Assembly: GCF_003628435.1 (NCBI RefSeq)
Contig: NZ_RBZN01000007.1
Coordinates: forward strand, 37,895-101,894
Direction: 5' to 3'
DNA length: 64,000 nucleotides
Source of the DNA: Ureibacillus endophyticus
GTDB taxonomy: Bacteria > Bacillota > Bacilli > Bacillales_A > Planococcaceae
Every line of letters starts with the position of its first letter. The stretch's first letter is position 1. Made by a program: the position numbers and the translations under genes. Positions 63,795-64,000 of this stretch are shown piece after piece. The notes beneath the pieces are model-generated. The model searched no databases. It was not told the origin of the DNA and saw only the letters and a program-made list of their open reading frames with translations.

Positions 63795-64000
63795 GGGTTC
63801 TTAGTCAAATGTTGGGGTGATGTGTTCTTGCACGTCACCCTTGTTAACCTAAATGAACCCCGATTTCTTTATATAAATTATTTAATAAAATCTTTGCTTT
63901 AAAATGCTTAAAACTTCTAAAACCATAAGCATTTCGTTTCATTACCTTCGATTTATTATTAATGCCTTCTAGAAATCCATTTGAATACCTAAAACTAAAG
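63795..64000 (-). mobile_element. ISL3-type insertion sequence, partial at the right edge
   Basis: The presumed end reads GGGTTCTTAGTCAAATGTTG and GGGTGATG, like the terminal repeats of ISL3 elements, and lies just downstream of a transposase C-terminus pointing out of the window. Only one end is inside the window, so the other terminal repeat and target duplication cannot be seen. Confidence 0.65.
63844..64000 (-). CDS. ISL3 family transposase, C-terminal fragment
   Basis: The minus strand gives a reading frame entering at 64000 and stopping with TAA at 63844-63846. It reads FRYSNGFLEGINNKSKVMKR, then NAYGFRSFKHFKAKILLNNL, then YKEIGVHLG. The N-G-x-x-E-G-x-N-x-x-x-K-x-x-K-R-x-A-Y-G pattern is the conserved C-terminal catalytic glutamate region of ISL3 (DDE) transposases. 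The frame is intact in the visible part, so the gene may be complete outside the window. Confidence 0.85.
   Translation of the reverse strand, partial: FSFRYSNGFLEGINNKSKVMKRNAYGFRSFKHFKAKILLNNLYKEIGVHLG

Overview
The window is a chromosomal segment of a low-GC, Gram-positive, aerobic, spore-former-like Bacillales. The Planococcaceae (Lysinibacillus/Solibacillus-like) are the best guess. Evidence for this is the AT-rich composition, strong AGGAGG-type ribosome binding sites with frequent TTG and GTG starts, a sigma-54/RocR/RocD arginine module, a seven-gene Mrp antiporter operon, a stand-alone nitric oxide synthase oxygenase, and a metabolism leaning on amino acids, purines and the glyoxylate shunt. 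No rRNA, tRNA, prophage or CRISPR array was seen. The only transposase is a partial ISL3-type element cut by the right edge.

Layout. 1-5.3 kb: two MFS exporters, an erythromycin-esterase-like protein, a GNAT acetyltransferase and small proteins. 5.3-9.5 kb: rpoN (sigma-54), a RocR-type activator and rocD, whose promoter region has a textbook -24/-12 element and two identical dyads 42 bp apart. 9.6-12.2 kb: ypsA-like gene, a small unknown, a Fur-box promoter with a short structured transcript, then class II fumarase. 12.3-16.1 kb: YhgE/Pip-type membrane protein with its TetR regulator, a DUF3846-like ORF and a 52-bp tandem array. 16.1-18.4 kb: guanine riboswitch-xpt-pbuX. 18.4-28.8 kb: amino-acid permease, CynX-type MFS, membrane-anchored Mrr-like protein, nos, SLC13 permease, katA, AEC transporter. 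28.9-38.3 kb: unknown proteins, a CaiB-type CoA transferase, NhaC antiporter, a regulator broken by one in-frame stop, an AlaX editing protein. 38.6-47.5 kb: metallophosphoesterase, a DnaA-box cluster, mrpABCDEFG, a divergent Usp-like gene, a DUF421 protein. 47.5-57.2 kb: CBS protein, ABC transporter, PfkB kinase, EamA transporter, an argininosuccinate-lyase-like/BadF-kinase operon, a transglutaminase-like protein, a YkvA-like protein. 57.3-64 kb: GT2, adenine deaminase, an alanine-glyoxylate-type aminotransferase, isocitrate lyase, a divergent LytTR regulator and the ISL3 end.

How the parts work together. Sigma-54 and RocR are encoded beside their likely target rocD, so the ornithine catabolic switch is self-contained. 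Purine use is represented by the riboswitch-controlled xpt-pbuX operon and by adenine deaminase. Ion homeostasis is covered by Mrp and NhaC. Oxidative and nitrosative physiology is covered by katA and nos.

The least ordinary material lies between genes. It comprises (i) a Fur-box promoter that could make an iron-responsive small RNA with a C-rich loop, (ii) four copies of a MITE-like element of about 100-200 bp, carrying at its better-preserved ends intrinsic-terminator hairpins, (iii) a hairpin with a conserved GAAAGCG...AGC loop and covarying stem shared by two otherwise different repeat families, (iv) a 52-bp tandem array resembling the start region of the adjacent ORF, and (v) a DnaA-box cluster away from any visible origin. 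All of this was read by eye. No database search or folding program was run.
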